Origin: Tsukamurella asaccharolytica
Lineage (GTDB): Bacteria; Actinomycetota; Actinomycetes; Mycobacteriales; Mycobacteriaceae
Assembly (NCBI RefSeq): GCF_007858435.1
Contig: NZ_VIGW01000006.1
Location: 185,643-249,642, forward strand
Reading direction: 5' to 3'
Length of the DNA stretch: 64,000 nucleotides
The translations under genes and the position numbers were made by a program. This document shows, in pieces, positions 46,474 to 56,393 of this stretch. The first letter of the stretch is position 1, and each line of letters begins with the position of its first letter. Below the pieces are notes generated by a model. It was not told the origin of the DNA. It saw only the letters and a program-made list of their open reading frames with translations, and ran no database searches.

Positions 46474-47304
46474 GTGACTTCCAGCACTTCCGAGGACGAC
46501 CTGACGCTCGCCATCGATAAGGCACTGCCGGACATCCGCGCGGCCTACGTCGAGGCCGGCGACGCCTGGCAGCCGCACGACTACATCCCGTGGGACGACG
46601 GCCGCAACTACGGCTTCCTCGGCGGCGAGGACTTCGTCCCCGCCGACGTGAAGGTCGATGCGGTGGTGAGCAACGGCCTGATCCTGGGCCTGCTGACCAA
46701 GGACCACCTGCCGTCCTTCCACCGCCTGCTGGCGCAGCACCACCTCATCGATTCGGACTGGGGCAGGTTCGTCGGCCACTGGACGGCCGAGGAGAACCGC
46801 CACGGGATCGCGCTGCGCGACCACGTCGTGGTCAGCCGCACCTGCGACGTCGAGCAGCTGGAGATGTGGCGTCTCGAGGCCGTGACCCGCGGTTACCGGC
46901 AGTACGAGGGCACCCGCGCCGAGATCCACGTCGCCGAGCAGATCGCCATGGTGATCGTCCACGAGGCCCTCTCCGCCGACTACTTCGATCGGCTCGCCGA
47001 CTACGCCGAGAACGCCGAGGGCACGCCCGCCGGCCTCGTCACGACGCTCCGCAAGGTCGCGAACGACGATCGCGTGCAGCAGAAGTACTGGACCGAGCTG
47101 CTCACCGTCGCGCTCGACGTCAACGAGGGCCACGTCAAGGACGCCCTCGTGGGGCAGGCGCGCCTCGCCTCGCCCATCGGCGCCGAGACCGCGGACGGGC
47201 TCGACGAGGCCCGCCGCATCGTCACGGCGGCCGGTATCAGCTCGCCCGAGCGGGACCGCGAGATCCTGAACGGCGTCCTCGCCACCTGGGGCCTCGCGTT
47301 GTAG
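46474..47304 (+). CDS. desA2: Acyl-ACP desaturase-like ferritin-fold protein (DesA2-like)
   Basis: 276 residues. WTAEENRHGIALRD is the first diiron E-x-x-H motif. In the C-terminal part the usual D-E-x-R-H motif is replaced by NDDRVQQKYW without His, so a full diiron site is doubtful; the mycobacterial DesA2 next to glyA is also reported as atypical. Predicted role in fatty acid or mycolate desaturation is inferred from family and context. GTG 46474 is 6 nt after TACAGT (46462-46467). Confidence 0.85.
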   Translation: MTSSTSEDDLTLAIDKALPDIRAAYVEAGDAWQPHDYIPWDDGRNYGFLGGEDFVPADVKVDAVVSNGLILGLLTKDHLPSFHRLLAQHHLIDSDWGRFVGHWTAEENRHGIALRDHVVVSRTCDVEQLEMWRLEAVTRGYRQYEGTRAEIHVAEQIAMVIVHEALSADYFDRLADYAENAEGTPAGLVTTLRKVANDDRVQQKYWTELLTVALDVNEGHVKDALVGQARLASPIGAETADGLDEARRIVTAAGISSPERDREILNGVLATWGLAL

Positions 47305-47334
47305 CGACGCTCCCGGCCCGTAACGAAGTGTTCA

Positions 47335-47374
47335 CGAACGCGCCGCGCAGCCTCCGGGCCGCGCGGCGCGTTCG
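47335..47374 (+). terminator. Hairpin terminator after desA2
   Basis: CGAACGCGCCGCGC pairs over 14 perfect bp with GCGCGGCGCGTTCG across a 12-nt loop, 31 bp after the desA2 stop. No long U-tract. Confidence 0.7.
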
Positions 47375-47432
47375 GCGATAGTTTGGCGGTGACGGATTGC
47401 GGGGAAGCAGTTCGTCCCGGGAGGTTCCAACC

Positions 47433-47489
47433 GTGACTCGACTCATCGTCGCGAGAGGGCCGGCCCCGGTCCTCGTCGTCGGGGCGTAG
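47433..47489 (+). CDS. Small ORF upstream of phoH2
   Basis: 18 codons, MTRLIVARGPAPVLVVGA, starting at GTG with GGGAGG about 8 nt before. It sits alone in the 263-bp gap between desA2 and phoH2. In mycobacteria a short antitoxin-like peptide (PhoAT) precedes PhoH2, but this ORF ends 78 bp before phoH2 and I cannot show homology. It could also be a leader peptide. Confidence 0.35.
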   Translation: MTRLIVARGPAPVLVVGA

Positions 47490-47567
47490 ACCGCGCACCG
47501 AGACGTTTGGACCGACCGGCCGCAGCTACACGCTTGCGTGGGCGCCGCGCAGGCTAGGAGCGTCACC

Positions 47568-48875
47568 GTGTCTTTCCGTGAGACCCCCCGCACGTACGTG
47601 CTCGACACCTCCGTCCTGCTGTCCGATCCCTGGGCCATCACCCGCTTCGCCGAGCACGACGTGGTGCTCCCGCTCGTGGTGATCAGCGAACTCGAGGGCA
47701 AGCGTCACCACGCCGAGCTCGGCTGGTTCGCCCGCGAGTCCCTGCGCATGCTCGACGATCTGCGGCTCGAGCACGGCCGCCTCGACCAGCCGATCCCCAC
47801 CCCCGGTGGGGGCACGGTGCAGGTGGAGCTCAACCACATCGATCCGACGGTGCTGCCGGTCGGTTTCCGCACGGAGACCAACGACGCCCGCATCCTCGCG
47901 TGCGCGCTGAACCTGCGCGCCGAGGGCCGCGATGTGGTACTGGTCTCGAAGGACATCCCGCTGCGGGTCAAGGCCGGCGCGGTGGGCCTCGACGCCGACG
48001 AGTACCGGGCGCAGGACGTGGTGACGTCCGGCTGGACCGGGATGGAGGAACTCGAGGTCGCCCGCGAGGTGATCGACGCACTGTTCGCGGGCGGCGTCGT
48101 CGACCACGACGCGGCGCGGGAGCTGCCGTGCAACACCGGTGTCCGGCTCCTGGGCGGCACGTCGAGCGCGCTCGGCCGGGTGACGGCGGAGAAGCAGTTG
48201 CAGCTGGTGCGCGGCGACCGCGAGGCCTTCGGGCTGCACGGCCGCAGCGCCGAGCAGCGCGTCGCGCTCGATCTGCTGCTCGACGAGTCCGTGGGCATCG
48301 TCTCCCTCGGCGGCAAGGCCGGCACCGGTAAGTCGGCGCTGGCCCTGTGCGCGGGCCTGGAGGCGGTGCTGGAGAAGCGCACGCAGCGCAAGGTCGTCGT
48401 CTTCCGCCCGCTGTACGCCGTGGGCGGCCAGGACCTCGGCTACCTGCCCGGGTCCGAGAACGAGAAGATGGGGCCGTGGGCGCAGGCCGTCTACGACACC
48501 CTCGACGGACTCGCCTCGCCCGAGGTGATGGACGAGGTCATGTCGCGCGGGATGCTCGAGGTGCTGCCGCTCACGCACATCCGTGGCCGCTCGCTGCACG
48601 ACTCCTTCGTCATCGTCGACGAGGCGCAGTCGCTGGAGCGCAACGTGCTGCTCACCGTGCTCTCGCGACTGGGTTCCGGCTCGCGGGTGGTGCTCACGCA
48701 CGACGTCGCCCAGCGCGACAACCTGCGCGTGGGCCGGCACGACGGGGTCGCCGCGGTGATCGAGAAGCTCAAGGGGCACCCGCTGTTCGCGCACGTCACG
48801 CTCACTCGCTCCGAGCGTTCGCCGATCGCCGCCCTGGTCACGGAGATGCTGGAGGAGTTCGCGCCCGGCGCGTGA
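47568..48875 (+). CDS. phoH2: PhoH2: PIN-domain ribonuclease fused to PhoH ATPase
   Basis: 435 residues. N-terminal PIN domain (about 1-150) with acidic residues in [32 protein letters not shown] and VLVSKD; C-terminal PhoH domain with Walker [14 protein letters not shown] and Walker [10 protein letters not shown]. Mycobacterial PhoH2 is an RNA helicase/RNase of a toxin-antitoxin pair. GTG 47568 follows AGGAG at 7 nt; an upstream GTG at 47538 is possible. Confidence 0.92.
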   Translation: MSFRETPRTYVLDTSVLLSDPWAITRFAEHDVVLPLVVISELEGKRHHAELGWFARESLRMLDDLRLEHGRLDQPIPTPGGGTVQVELNHIDPTVLPVGFRTETNDARILACALNLRAEGRDVVLVSKDIPLRVKAGAVGLDADEYRAQDVVTSGWTGMEELEVAREVIDALFAGGVVDHDAARELPCNTGVRLLGGTSSALGRVTAEKQLQLVRGDREAFGLHGRSAEQRVALDLLLDESVGIVSLGGKAGTGKSALALCAGLEAVLEKRTQRKVVVFRPLYAVGGQDLGYLPGSENEKMGPWAQAVYDTLDGLASPEVMDEVMSRGMLEVLPLTHIRGRSLHDSFVIVDEAQSLERNVLLTVLSRLGSGSRVVLTHDVAQRDNLRVGRHDGVAAVIEKLKGHPLFAHVTLTRSERSPIAALVTEMLEEFAPGA

Positions 48876-48923
48876 GACGGACGGCCTCGCCCTCCCGCGC
48901 GGGCCGACGTCGAGTGTCCGACA

Positions 48924-48954
48924 GGGCGGGCATGCGTGACGCGCATGCCCGCCC
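48924..48954. terminator. Bidirectional hairpin terminator
   Basis: GGGCGGGCATGCG and its perfect complement form a 13-bp stem with a TGACG loop between the convergent phoH2 and acetyltransferase genes. Confidence 0.75.
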
Positions 48955-49019
48955 CGCGCGGAGTTCGGTCCCCTCCGGGCAAGTGGCCGGACGAACGGAC
49001 CGACCCCAGGAACGACGGG

Positions 49020-50198
49020 CTACGACGCCGGGGATCCGGAGTGGCCCTCGACCGGGCGCAGGAAGCAGCGCGCGGCATCGAGGCGCCCGGCGTCGTAGCC
49101 CTCCCACTTCTCGGCGGGGACGTCGTGGTGCGCGACCTCCCGGAATCCCCGCCGGACGAAGAAGTCGGCGGCGCTGTCGCTGACGGTCACGGCGAAGACG
49201 TGCGTCAACCCCCGGGTGCGGCAGAGGTCGATCAATCCGTCGATCAGGAGGCTCCCGGCGCCGAGCCCGGAGAACTCGGCGACCGTGATGAGGCCCGAGA
49301 CCTCGGCGTAGCCGGTGCCGGCGTACCGGTCCGCTTCGAGTCCCACCACGCCCGCGAGGTGACCGGTGCGCAGCACGCGGGCGCCCAGGCCGCCGGCCGC
49401 CATCCTGGCGATCTCGGCGCGGCTGCGAGGTTTGAGGATGCCCTCCCGGACGCCCTGGTTCACCAGCGATTCGATCCGGGCGAAATCGTCGACCTGGAGC
49501 GGCGTCAGGTGCAGATACCGGCCGTGGGTGAGCACCGTGCCGCATCCGTCGAAGGTGAGGAGCTCGTAGTCGAGGTCCTCGGCGCGGCAGAGGTTGACGC
49601 TGTACGCCCCGCCCAGGAGCGCCGCCTGCGCGGCGGGCGCGTAGTCGGGGAGGCCGCGTTCGGCCAGGTGGGCCGCGAGCCGCTCGCCGTGCAGATCGAT
49701 ATCGGCGTAGCTGCGGGGCGGGGTGCCCCACCCCCCGCCCGGATCGGTGAGCACCATCTTCGACGCGCGAACGCTCGTGGAGACAGCCCCGGCGGTGTGC
49801 GCGAGCGCCCCGGAGTCCGCGCCGACGACGACGCGTTTCGCGTCGGTGACGGCGAGCCAGAGCTCGGCGACGGTGTCGTCGGTCCAGGTGGACGCGCCGT
49901 TGACCGCGCGTCCGTCGACCGCGGCGACGGTGACCGCGACGTGCTCGGCCGGCACGACGAAGACGAAGCGCGTGTCGCCCGCCCGGAAGGCGTCGACCGT
50001 GCGGCCGACCGCCCCCAGCGTCGCGGTGTCGACCGTCGGGAGTGCGACGACGATCGTGATCCCGCGGAACTCCTCGACGAAGAACTCGTGCTCGGCGAGG
50101 GGCACGCCTTCGCCGGCGAAGGGTTCGGCGGCGCCCGCACGGGACGCGGGCAGGGGCGGTGGCGTCTGGCGTGCAGCAACCCGGGGGACTTCGGTCAC
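49020..50198 (-). CDS. N-acetylglutamate synthase-like protein (degenerate kinase-like domain plus GNAT)
   Basis: 392 residues. Residues 235-385 form a GNAT domain with NAGS-type features: LTPLQVDDFARIESLVNQGV, ILKPRSRAEI, EVSGLITVAEFSGLGAGSLL (acetyl-CoA loop, altered from R/Q-G-x-G), DFFVRRGFREVAHHDVPAEKW. The N-terminal 200 residues follow EEFRGITIVVALPTVD and are reminiscent of, but not clearly, an amino-acid-kinase domain. Role in arginine synthesis is plausible only. GTG 50198; TACCCT lies 8 nt upstream. Confidence 0.7.
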   Translation of the reverse strand: MTEVPRVAARQTPPPLPASRAGAAEPFAGEGVPLAEHEFFVEEFRGITIVVALPTVDTATLGAVGRTVDAFRAGDTRFVFVVPAEHVAVTVAAVDGRAVNGASTWTDDTVAELWLAVTDAKRVVVGADSGALAHTAGAVSTSVRASKMVLTDPGGGWGTPPRSYADIDLHGERLAAHLAERGLPDYAPAAQAALLGGAYSVNLCRAEDLDYELLTFDGCGTVLTHGRYLHLTPLQVDDFARIESLVNQGVREGILKPRSRAEIARMAAGGLGARVLRTGHLAGVVGLEADRYAGTGYAEVSGLITVAEFSGLGAGSLLIDGLIDLCRTRGLTHVFAVTVSDSAADFFVRRGFREVAHHDVPAEKWEGYDAGRLDAARCFLRPVEGHSGSPAS

Positions 50199-50260
50199 GT
50201 CGTGCCAGGGTACTGGACGTGCGGGGGCGCCATCGCGGTGTCCGCTCGGGGCCGCCTCCC

Positions 50261-50310
50261 TTGTCGTACCTAGAACCGCGAGGTATATGTGTACCTAGTG
50301 GTTCTAGGTA
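50261..50310 (+). promoter_or_regulatory. padR promoter with flanking inverted-repeat operator
   Basis: TACCTAGAACC (50267-50277) and GGTTCTAGGTA (50300-50310) are perfect 11-bp inverted arms, 33 bp centre to centre, with another TACCTAG (50292-50298) between. TTGTCG (50261-50266), 17 bp, TATATG (50284-50289) is a plausible promoter between the arms; GGAGG at 50312 is the ribosome binding site. This looks like a PadR autoregulatory operator. Confidence 0.65.
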
Positions 50311-50320
50311 TGGAGGTCGG

Positions 50321-50671
50321 ATGCACATCGATAAGGATCTGGTCGCCGCGTCGGCGACCCCGCTGGTGCTGAGCATCCTCAGTCACGGCGACAGCTACGG
50401 CTACGCGATCCTCACCCGCGTCCGTGAGCTCTCCGGCGGACGGCTCGAGTGGTCCGACGGCATGCTCTATCCGCTGCTGCACCGGCTGGAGCGCCTCGGT
50501 CAGGTGGAGGCCCGCTGGGAGGTCGCCGACACCGGCCGCAAGCGCAAGCACTACGCCATCACGCCCGCCGGACGGGAGGCGCTCGCGGACCGTCGGGACC
50601 AGTGGCGGGTCGTCAGCGCCGCCCTCGACGGCCTCTGGTCCGACGGTGCGCCGCAGCCGGGGCTCGCGTGA
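50321..50671 (+). CDS. PadR-family transcriptional regulator
   Basis: 116 residues, winged-helix PadR domain: LVLSILSHGDSYGYAILTRV, SDGMLYPLLHRLERLGQVEARW, KRKHYAITPAGREAL, then a short C-terminal helix. Likely represses its own operon with the downstream membrane gene (GTGA overlap). The inducing ligand is unknown. Confidence 0.92.
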   Translation: MHIDKDLVAASATPLVLSILSHGDSYGYAILTRVRELSGGRLEWSDGMLYPLLHRLERLGQVEARWEVADTGRKRKHYAITPAGREALADRRDQWRVVSAALDGLWSDGAPQPGLA

Positions 50672-51996
50672 GCGGCCCGGTCGACGTCCAGATCCGGCAG
50701 TGGCGGGGCTACCTGGAAGGCCGGCGCCGCGTGCGGGCCGAGGAGGTCGACGAGCTCGAGTCGCACCTGCGCGAGTCGATCGCCGACCTCGAGGCACGCG
50801 GCCTCGACGGCGACGAGTCCTTCCTCGTCGCGGTCAAGCGGATGGGCGCCGTCGACGCGGTGGCGCACGAGTTCGCCCGCGAGCACTCCGACCGGCTGTG
50901 GAAGCAGCTCGTGCTGGGCACCGCCGCCGACGAGTCCGGGCGCCGCGGCGAGCTGCCCGTCGTGCTCGCGCTCGGCGCCGGCGCCGGGCTGGCGCTCCTC
51001 GCGGTCCTGCACCTCCTCGGCGAGTCAGCGCCCCGGTTCGTCGGCTTCGCGATCGCGCCCTTCCTGGTCGGCTACTTCGCGTGGAAACGGGCGATGCCGG
51101 CGCGCGCCACGGCGGGGGTGATCGGCGGCTTCGTCGCGATGGCGGCGCTGCTCGCGGCGTATCCCTTCGCGGCCGGCGGCTCCACGGAGGTCCTGGCCGT
51201 CGTCGCCGCGCCGGTGGTGCTGTGGTTCGGCGTGGGCGTCGCCTACACGGGAGGAGCGTGGCGCTCGGCACCGCGGCGGATGGACTTCGTGCGGTTCACC
51301 GGCGAGTTCGTCATCTACTTCCTGCTCATCGCCCTCGGCGGCGGCGCGATCACGGGGCTGACGATCGCCGCGCTCGGGGCCGTGGGGCTCGACGCGGAGT
51401 CGCCGGTCACCGAGTGGGCGCTGCCGGTGTGCGTCGGTGGCGCGGTCCTGGTCGCCGCGTGGCTGGTGGAGGCCAAGCAGGAGGTGATCGAGAACATCGC
51501 GCCGGTCCTCACGCGAATCTTCACGCCGATCACGCTGGTCATGCTCGTCGTGGTGCTGGGCGCCTTCGCCTCGCGCCCCGGGCTCATCGGCGCCGACCGG
51601 GACCTGCTGGTGCTGATGACCGTGGTGCTCGTCCTTGTGGTCGGGCTGTTGCTGTACGCGGTCTCCGCCCGTGATCCGCGCCGACGCCCTGACGTCTTCG
51701 ACCGGCTGCAAGTGGCGCTCGTGGTCGCGGCGATCGCCGTGGACCTCGTGGTGCTGGTCGCGATGCTCACCCGTACTGCTGAGTTCGGCACCTCGCCCAA
51801 CAAGGCCGCGGTCCTCGGTCTGAATCTCGTGCTCCTGGTGATCCTCGCGGGCGCGGCGTGGCGGGGCCTGGGGTTCGCCCGGGGGAGCGGGGACTTCGCC
51901 GCGATCGAGCGCTGGCAGACCACCACGCTGCCGGCCTACGCCGCCTGGGCCGCGATCGTCGCGCTCGCGTTCCCACCGCTGTTCGGTTTCAGCTGA
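50668..51996 (+). CDS. HAAS-type N-terminal domain membrane protein co-transcribed with padR
   Basis: 442 residues. Residues 1-85 form the helical domain found in proteins encoded with PadR regulators (VDELESHLRESIADLEARG, ESFLVAVKRMGAVDAVAHEF), thought to be a sensing module. The remaining 350 residues have about 10 hydrophobic helices without a recognised transporter signature. GTG 50668 overlaps the padR stop. Probably the target or sensor of the PadR circuit. Its 3' end overlaps the araC gene by 8 bp. Confidence 0.8.
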   Translation: MSGPVDVQIRQWRGYLEGRRRVRAEEVDELESHLRESIADLEARGLDGDESFLVAVKRMGAVDAVAHEFAREHSDRLWKQLVLGTAADESGRRGELPVVLALGAGAGLALLAVLHLLGESAPRFVGFAIAPFLVGYFAWKRAMPARATAGVIGGFVAMAALLAAYPFAAGGSTEVLAVVAAPVVLWFGVGVAYTGGAWRSAPRRMDFVRFTGEFVIYFLLIALGGGAITGLTIAALGAVGLDAESPVTEWALPVCVGGAVLVAAWLVEAKQEVIENIAPVLTRIFTPITLVMLVVVLGAFASRPGLIGADRDLLVLMTVVLVLVVGLLLYAVSARDPRRRPDVFDRLQVALVVAAIAVDLVVLVAMLTRTAEFGTSPNKAAVLGLNLVLLVILAGAAWRGLGFARGSGDFAAIERWQTTTLPAYAAWAAIVALAFPPLFGFS

Positions 51997-52924
51997 CCGC
52001 GGCTGCGGCCTCGCGGGCGCGGTACCGCGACGGGCTCACCCCGTGGTGGCGCGAGAAGGCCGCGCTGAGCGCGAACGCCGAGCCGTAGCCCACGCGCCGG
52101 GCGATCGCCTCGAGCCCGTCGTCGGACGAGGTCAACGCGTCCGCAGCCAGGGTGAGCCGCCACAGGGTGAGGTAGCGTCCGGGCGGCTCGCCCACTCCGG
52201 AACGGAACCTCGCGGCGAGGCCCGACCGCGATACGTGCAGGGCGGCTGCGAGCGAGGCGACCGTCCACGGCTGCTCCCGCGACTCGTGGATCAGGTCCAG
52301 GGCGCCCGCCACGACGTCGTCGACGGTGCCCGACAGCCAGCCGGTAGGGGCGGTGCGCGCCGCCGCCCGGATCGCGGCGCACACCACCACGTCCAGCAAC
52401 CGGTCGATGACGAAGCTGTGGCCGGGCTGCGGGTCCGCGAGTTCGCGGCGTATCAGCCCGAGCAGCGCCTCGTCGACGTCACCGGGCGGCAGCACGGTGA
52501 ACTCCGGCAGCTGCTCGACGAGGTGTCGGCCCACCTGGGACGAAGATGCATACGTGCCGACGAGCAGTTGATCGGGGCCCTCGTCGTGGTTTCCCCAGGT
52601 GAGCAGCCCGCGGTGCGTGGTCGAGCGCATCGATTCAGTGAGCGGCACGCACGCGCCGCCCTGCTCGATCCGGACGGTCGGAGGGCGGTCGGGCTCGTCC
52701 GAGACGGTGTAGCGGGGCCCGTGCGCGACCAGGGCGACGGCTCCCGTGTCGAGCCGGATCCGGGTGCCCTCCCCGGCGATCCACGCGGCGCCGCGATCGA
52801 CCGCGATCACGCTCAGCGGCGCCGCGTCGTCGATATCGACCGACTACGGCGGAGTCATCGAGATGCGGAGCGAGAACAAGCCCTGGGCGCGGAGGCCGGA
52901 CACCATCCGGAACAGTGGGTCCAC
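51989..52924 (-). pseudogene. AraC-family regulator interrupted by an amber codon
   Basis: The frame from GTG 52924 reads MDPLFRMVSGLRAQGLFSLR, then ISMTPP, a TAG (plus strand 52846-52844), then SVDIDDAAPLSVIAVDRGAA and onward. Homologues have Trp (TGG) at that point, so one base change truncates the protein after 26 residues. Downstream the cupin-like sensor and two HTH motifs (VASLAAALHVSRSGLAARF; LEAIARRVGYGSAFALSAAF) are intact, and a restart at GTG 52810 could give a 273-residue protein. TAATCT lies 6 nt before GTG 52924. Confidence 0.8.
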
Positions 52925-52952
52925 CCCGTCAGATTAGACGAATGCGTATGGA

Positions 52953-52970
52953 ATCGTTCCTCCGAACGAT
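52953..52970. promoter_or_regulatory. Palindromic operator between araC and DUF1772 gene
   Basis: ATCGTTC, CTCC, GAACGAT: a perfect 7-bp inverted repeat midway between the divergent araC-type gene and the DUF1772 gene, 36 bp before the latter. It is a candidate binding site for the neighbouring regulator; AraC proteins usually prefer direct repeats, so another repressor is possible. Confidence 0.4.
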
Positions 52971-53005
52971 GGATCACGCCACGCTGGGAGCGCGATCCTT
53001 GGTTC

Positions 53006-53452
53006 GTGACTCTCAAACTCCTCCTCGGGTCGGCCGCGCTCCTCAGCGGCGTGCTGGCCGGCTTCTACTTCGCCTACGCCACCGTGATCACGGGTCTGTT
53101 CGACGCGCCGGAGGGCGCCGACGCCATGCGCCGGATGAACGACGCCGTCGAGCGACCGCCCTTCCTCGCGGTCTTCTTCCTCGCCCCGCTGCTCGCTCTG
53201 GTCGCCGCGATCTGGCTGGTCGTCGCCCTCGACGCGCGTACCGTCGCCGGCGTGCTCGGCGTGCTCGGCGCCCTCTGCGCCGTTGCCGCGCTCGTGCTCA
53301 CGGTCGCGGTGAACGTTCCGCTCAACCAGCGCCTGGCGGCGGGCGCGGTCGAGTGGGCGGAGTTCGCCCGCACCTGGGGGGCGTGGAACGTGGTGCGCAC
53401 CTGGTTGTGCGCGGCGGGAGCGGTCGGGCTGATCCTTCCGGCCCTGCGGTGA
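53006..53452 (+). CDS. DUF1772-family membrane protein
   Basis: 148 residues, four helices, with the DUF1772 (anthrone-oxygenase-like) pattern: AGFYFAYATVITGL, MRRMNDAVERPPFL, VNVPLNQRLAAG, FARTWGAWNVVRTWL. Often encoded beside AraC regulators. GTG 53006 has no ribosome binding site; GATCCT lies 6 nt upstream, suggesting a leaderless mRNA. Confidence 0.85.
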   Translation: MTLKLLLGSAALLSGVLAGFYFAYATVITGLFDAPEGADAMRRMNDAVERPPFLAVFFLAPLLALVAAIWLVVALDARTVAGVLGVLGALCAVAALVLTVAVNVPLNQRLAAGAVEWAEFARTWGAWNVVRTWLCAAGAVGLILPALR

Positions 53453-53530
53453 CGACCCCGTCGACCCCGATTCCTGCAGGTAGGGCAGCCTAACCCGGAC
53501 CGGCGCAACGGGGAGGCATACCCTCGATGT

Positions 53531-55225
<1,695 letters not shown>

Positions 55226-55232
55226 GTCGTCC

Positions 55233-55263
55233 GGCGCACCGCCGTCGGGTTCGACGGTGCGCC
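55233..55263. terminator. Bidirectional hairpin terminator
   Basis: GGCGCACC and GTCG pair with CGAC and GGTGCGCC, giving a 12-bp stem interrupted by a GCC bulge on one side, between the convergent fumarase and methyltransferase genes. The right arm contains the recurrent CGACGGTGC sequence. Confidence 0.65.
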
Positions 55264-55273
55264 GCTCGCTCCG

Positions 55274-55855
55274 TCAGGCCGGGCGCAGGATCGTCACGGC
55301 GAAGTCGGCGCCGTCGTGCCAGGGCTTGACGTCCCACGTCGCGAGGCGAAGATCGGTCCGCAGTCCTGCCTCGGCGGCGTAGACGTCCAGTTGATCCGGT
55401 GTGAGGCCGCGGTTCGTGTGGAAGCCGATGATCGCGAAGCCGTCGTTCGTGAGGTGGCGGCGGAAGTTCCGCAGCACCGTGGTCTCCGTGCCCTCGGCGA
55501 CGAAGACCAGCACGTTGCCGGCGCAGACGATGGCGTCGAACGTGCCGTCGAGGTCCAGCTCGGCGAGGTCCTGCACGATCCACCGCGGGCCCGGATGATC
55601 CTGCCGCGCCGCGGCGATGAGCTTCGGGTCCACGTCGACGCCGGTCACGTCGTGGCCGACGGAGTGCAGGTAGCCGCCGATCCGGCCCGGCCCGCAGCCC
55701 GCGTCGAGGATCCGCGAATTCCGTCCCACCATCGCATCGACCAGTCGCGCCTCACCGGCGAGGTCCGCGCCCTCACGCGCCATGGTGCGGAAACGCTCGA
55801 TGTACCACTCGCTGTGGCCTTCTGCGGTGTCCGTGAACCAGCGCGGCGTGCTCAT
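55274..55855 (-). CDS. Class I SAM-dependent methyltransferase
   Basis: 193 residues. Motif I ILDAGCGPGRIGGYL, motif II VTGVDVDPKLIAAA, FDAIVCAGNVLVF (motif IV region) and the late IIGFHTNRGL. The N-terminus STPRWFTDTAEGHSEWYIERF is shared by a set of actinobacterial small-molecule methyltransferases; substrate unknown. TAGCTT (minus, 55868-55863) is 7 nt before ATG 55855. Confidence 0.9.
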   Translation of the reverse strand: MSTPRWFTDTAEGHSEWYIERFRTMAREGADLAGEARLVDAMVGRNSRILDAGCGPGRIGGYLHSVGHDVTGVDVDPKLIAAARQDHPGPRWIVQDLAELDLDGTFDAIVCAGNVLVFVAEGTETTVLRNFRRHLTNDGFAIIGFHTNRGLTPDQLDVYAAEAGLRTDLRLATWDVKPWHDGADFAVTILRPA

Positions 55856-55936
55856 GCCGTCCAAGCTACCCGCAGGGATCCGTACCGATCGCGACGCCGT
55901 TGCGGAGAATGCGCACGTAGGTATCGCCTCGATCAG

Positions 55937-55992
55937 TTCCCTGCGGTTTCGGCGGCGCCGACCTGCGATTCGGTCGCCGAAACCGCAGGGAA
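55937..55992. repeat. Perfect 18-bp inverted repeat
   Basis: TTCCCTGCGGTTTCGGCG (55937-55954) and its exact complement (55975-55992) flank a 20-bp centre. It lies between two divergent genes, so it is not placed as a terminator. CCGCAGGGA recurs once more at about 55871, 100 bp away. It may be a REP/MITE-like element or a structured RNA. Confidence 0.8.
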
Positions 55993-56050
55993 TCGATCGT
56001 GCGACGCGCGACACAGGTCTACTACGCGCGGTAGTGGGTAGTGTCGAGGA

Positions 56051-56362
56051 ATGACCGACTTCATCGACCGGATCGGCACCGCCCCGATCGCCGCCGCCGG
56101 ACTCGTGGGCGGCTACTACGTGGCCCGCGAGACGGGGATCCGCCCGCTGGGCGGCGTCGTGCTCGCGGCGGCGGGAGCGGCGGCGGCGCAGGGGTGGTAC
56201 GCCAAGGCCGGTGCAGGGACCGCGGCTGCGCTTGGCGCCGTGTACCTGGGCGGATTCGGTGCGTCGCACCCGCTGGCGAAGAAGATCGGCGCGTGGCCGT
56301 CCGTGCTCGCGGTGGCGGCGGTGGCGGCCGGCGCGTCGTACCTGCTCGTCGATCGCCGCTGA
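56051..56362 (+). CDS. Small alanine-rich membrane protein
   Basis: 103 residues with about four short hydrophobic, Gly/Ala-rich segments (TAPIAAAGLVGGYYVARETG, GVVLAAAGAAAAQGWYAK, VLAVAAVAAGASYLLV). No family recognised. Leaderless start predicted: TAGTGT (56039-56044), 6 nt, ATG 56051. Codon use is like its neighbours, so probably real. Confidence 0.65.
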   Translation: MTDFIDRIGTAPIAAAGLVGGYYVARETGIRPLGGVVLAAAGAAAAQGWYAKAGAGTAAALGAVYLGGFGASHPLAKKIGAWPSVLAVAAVAAGASYLLVDRR

Positions 56363-56393
56363 CGAGACCCGCGCGGCGGGCTATTCTCACCGC

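Noticed and set aside
47538-47567. GTG at 47538 as the phoH2 start
   Set aside because: GTG 47568 has AGGAG at 7 nt and gives the usual family length; the upstream extension has no conserved sequence.
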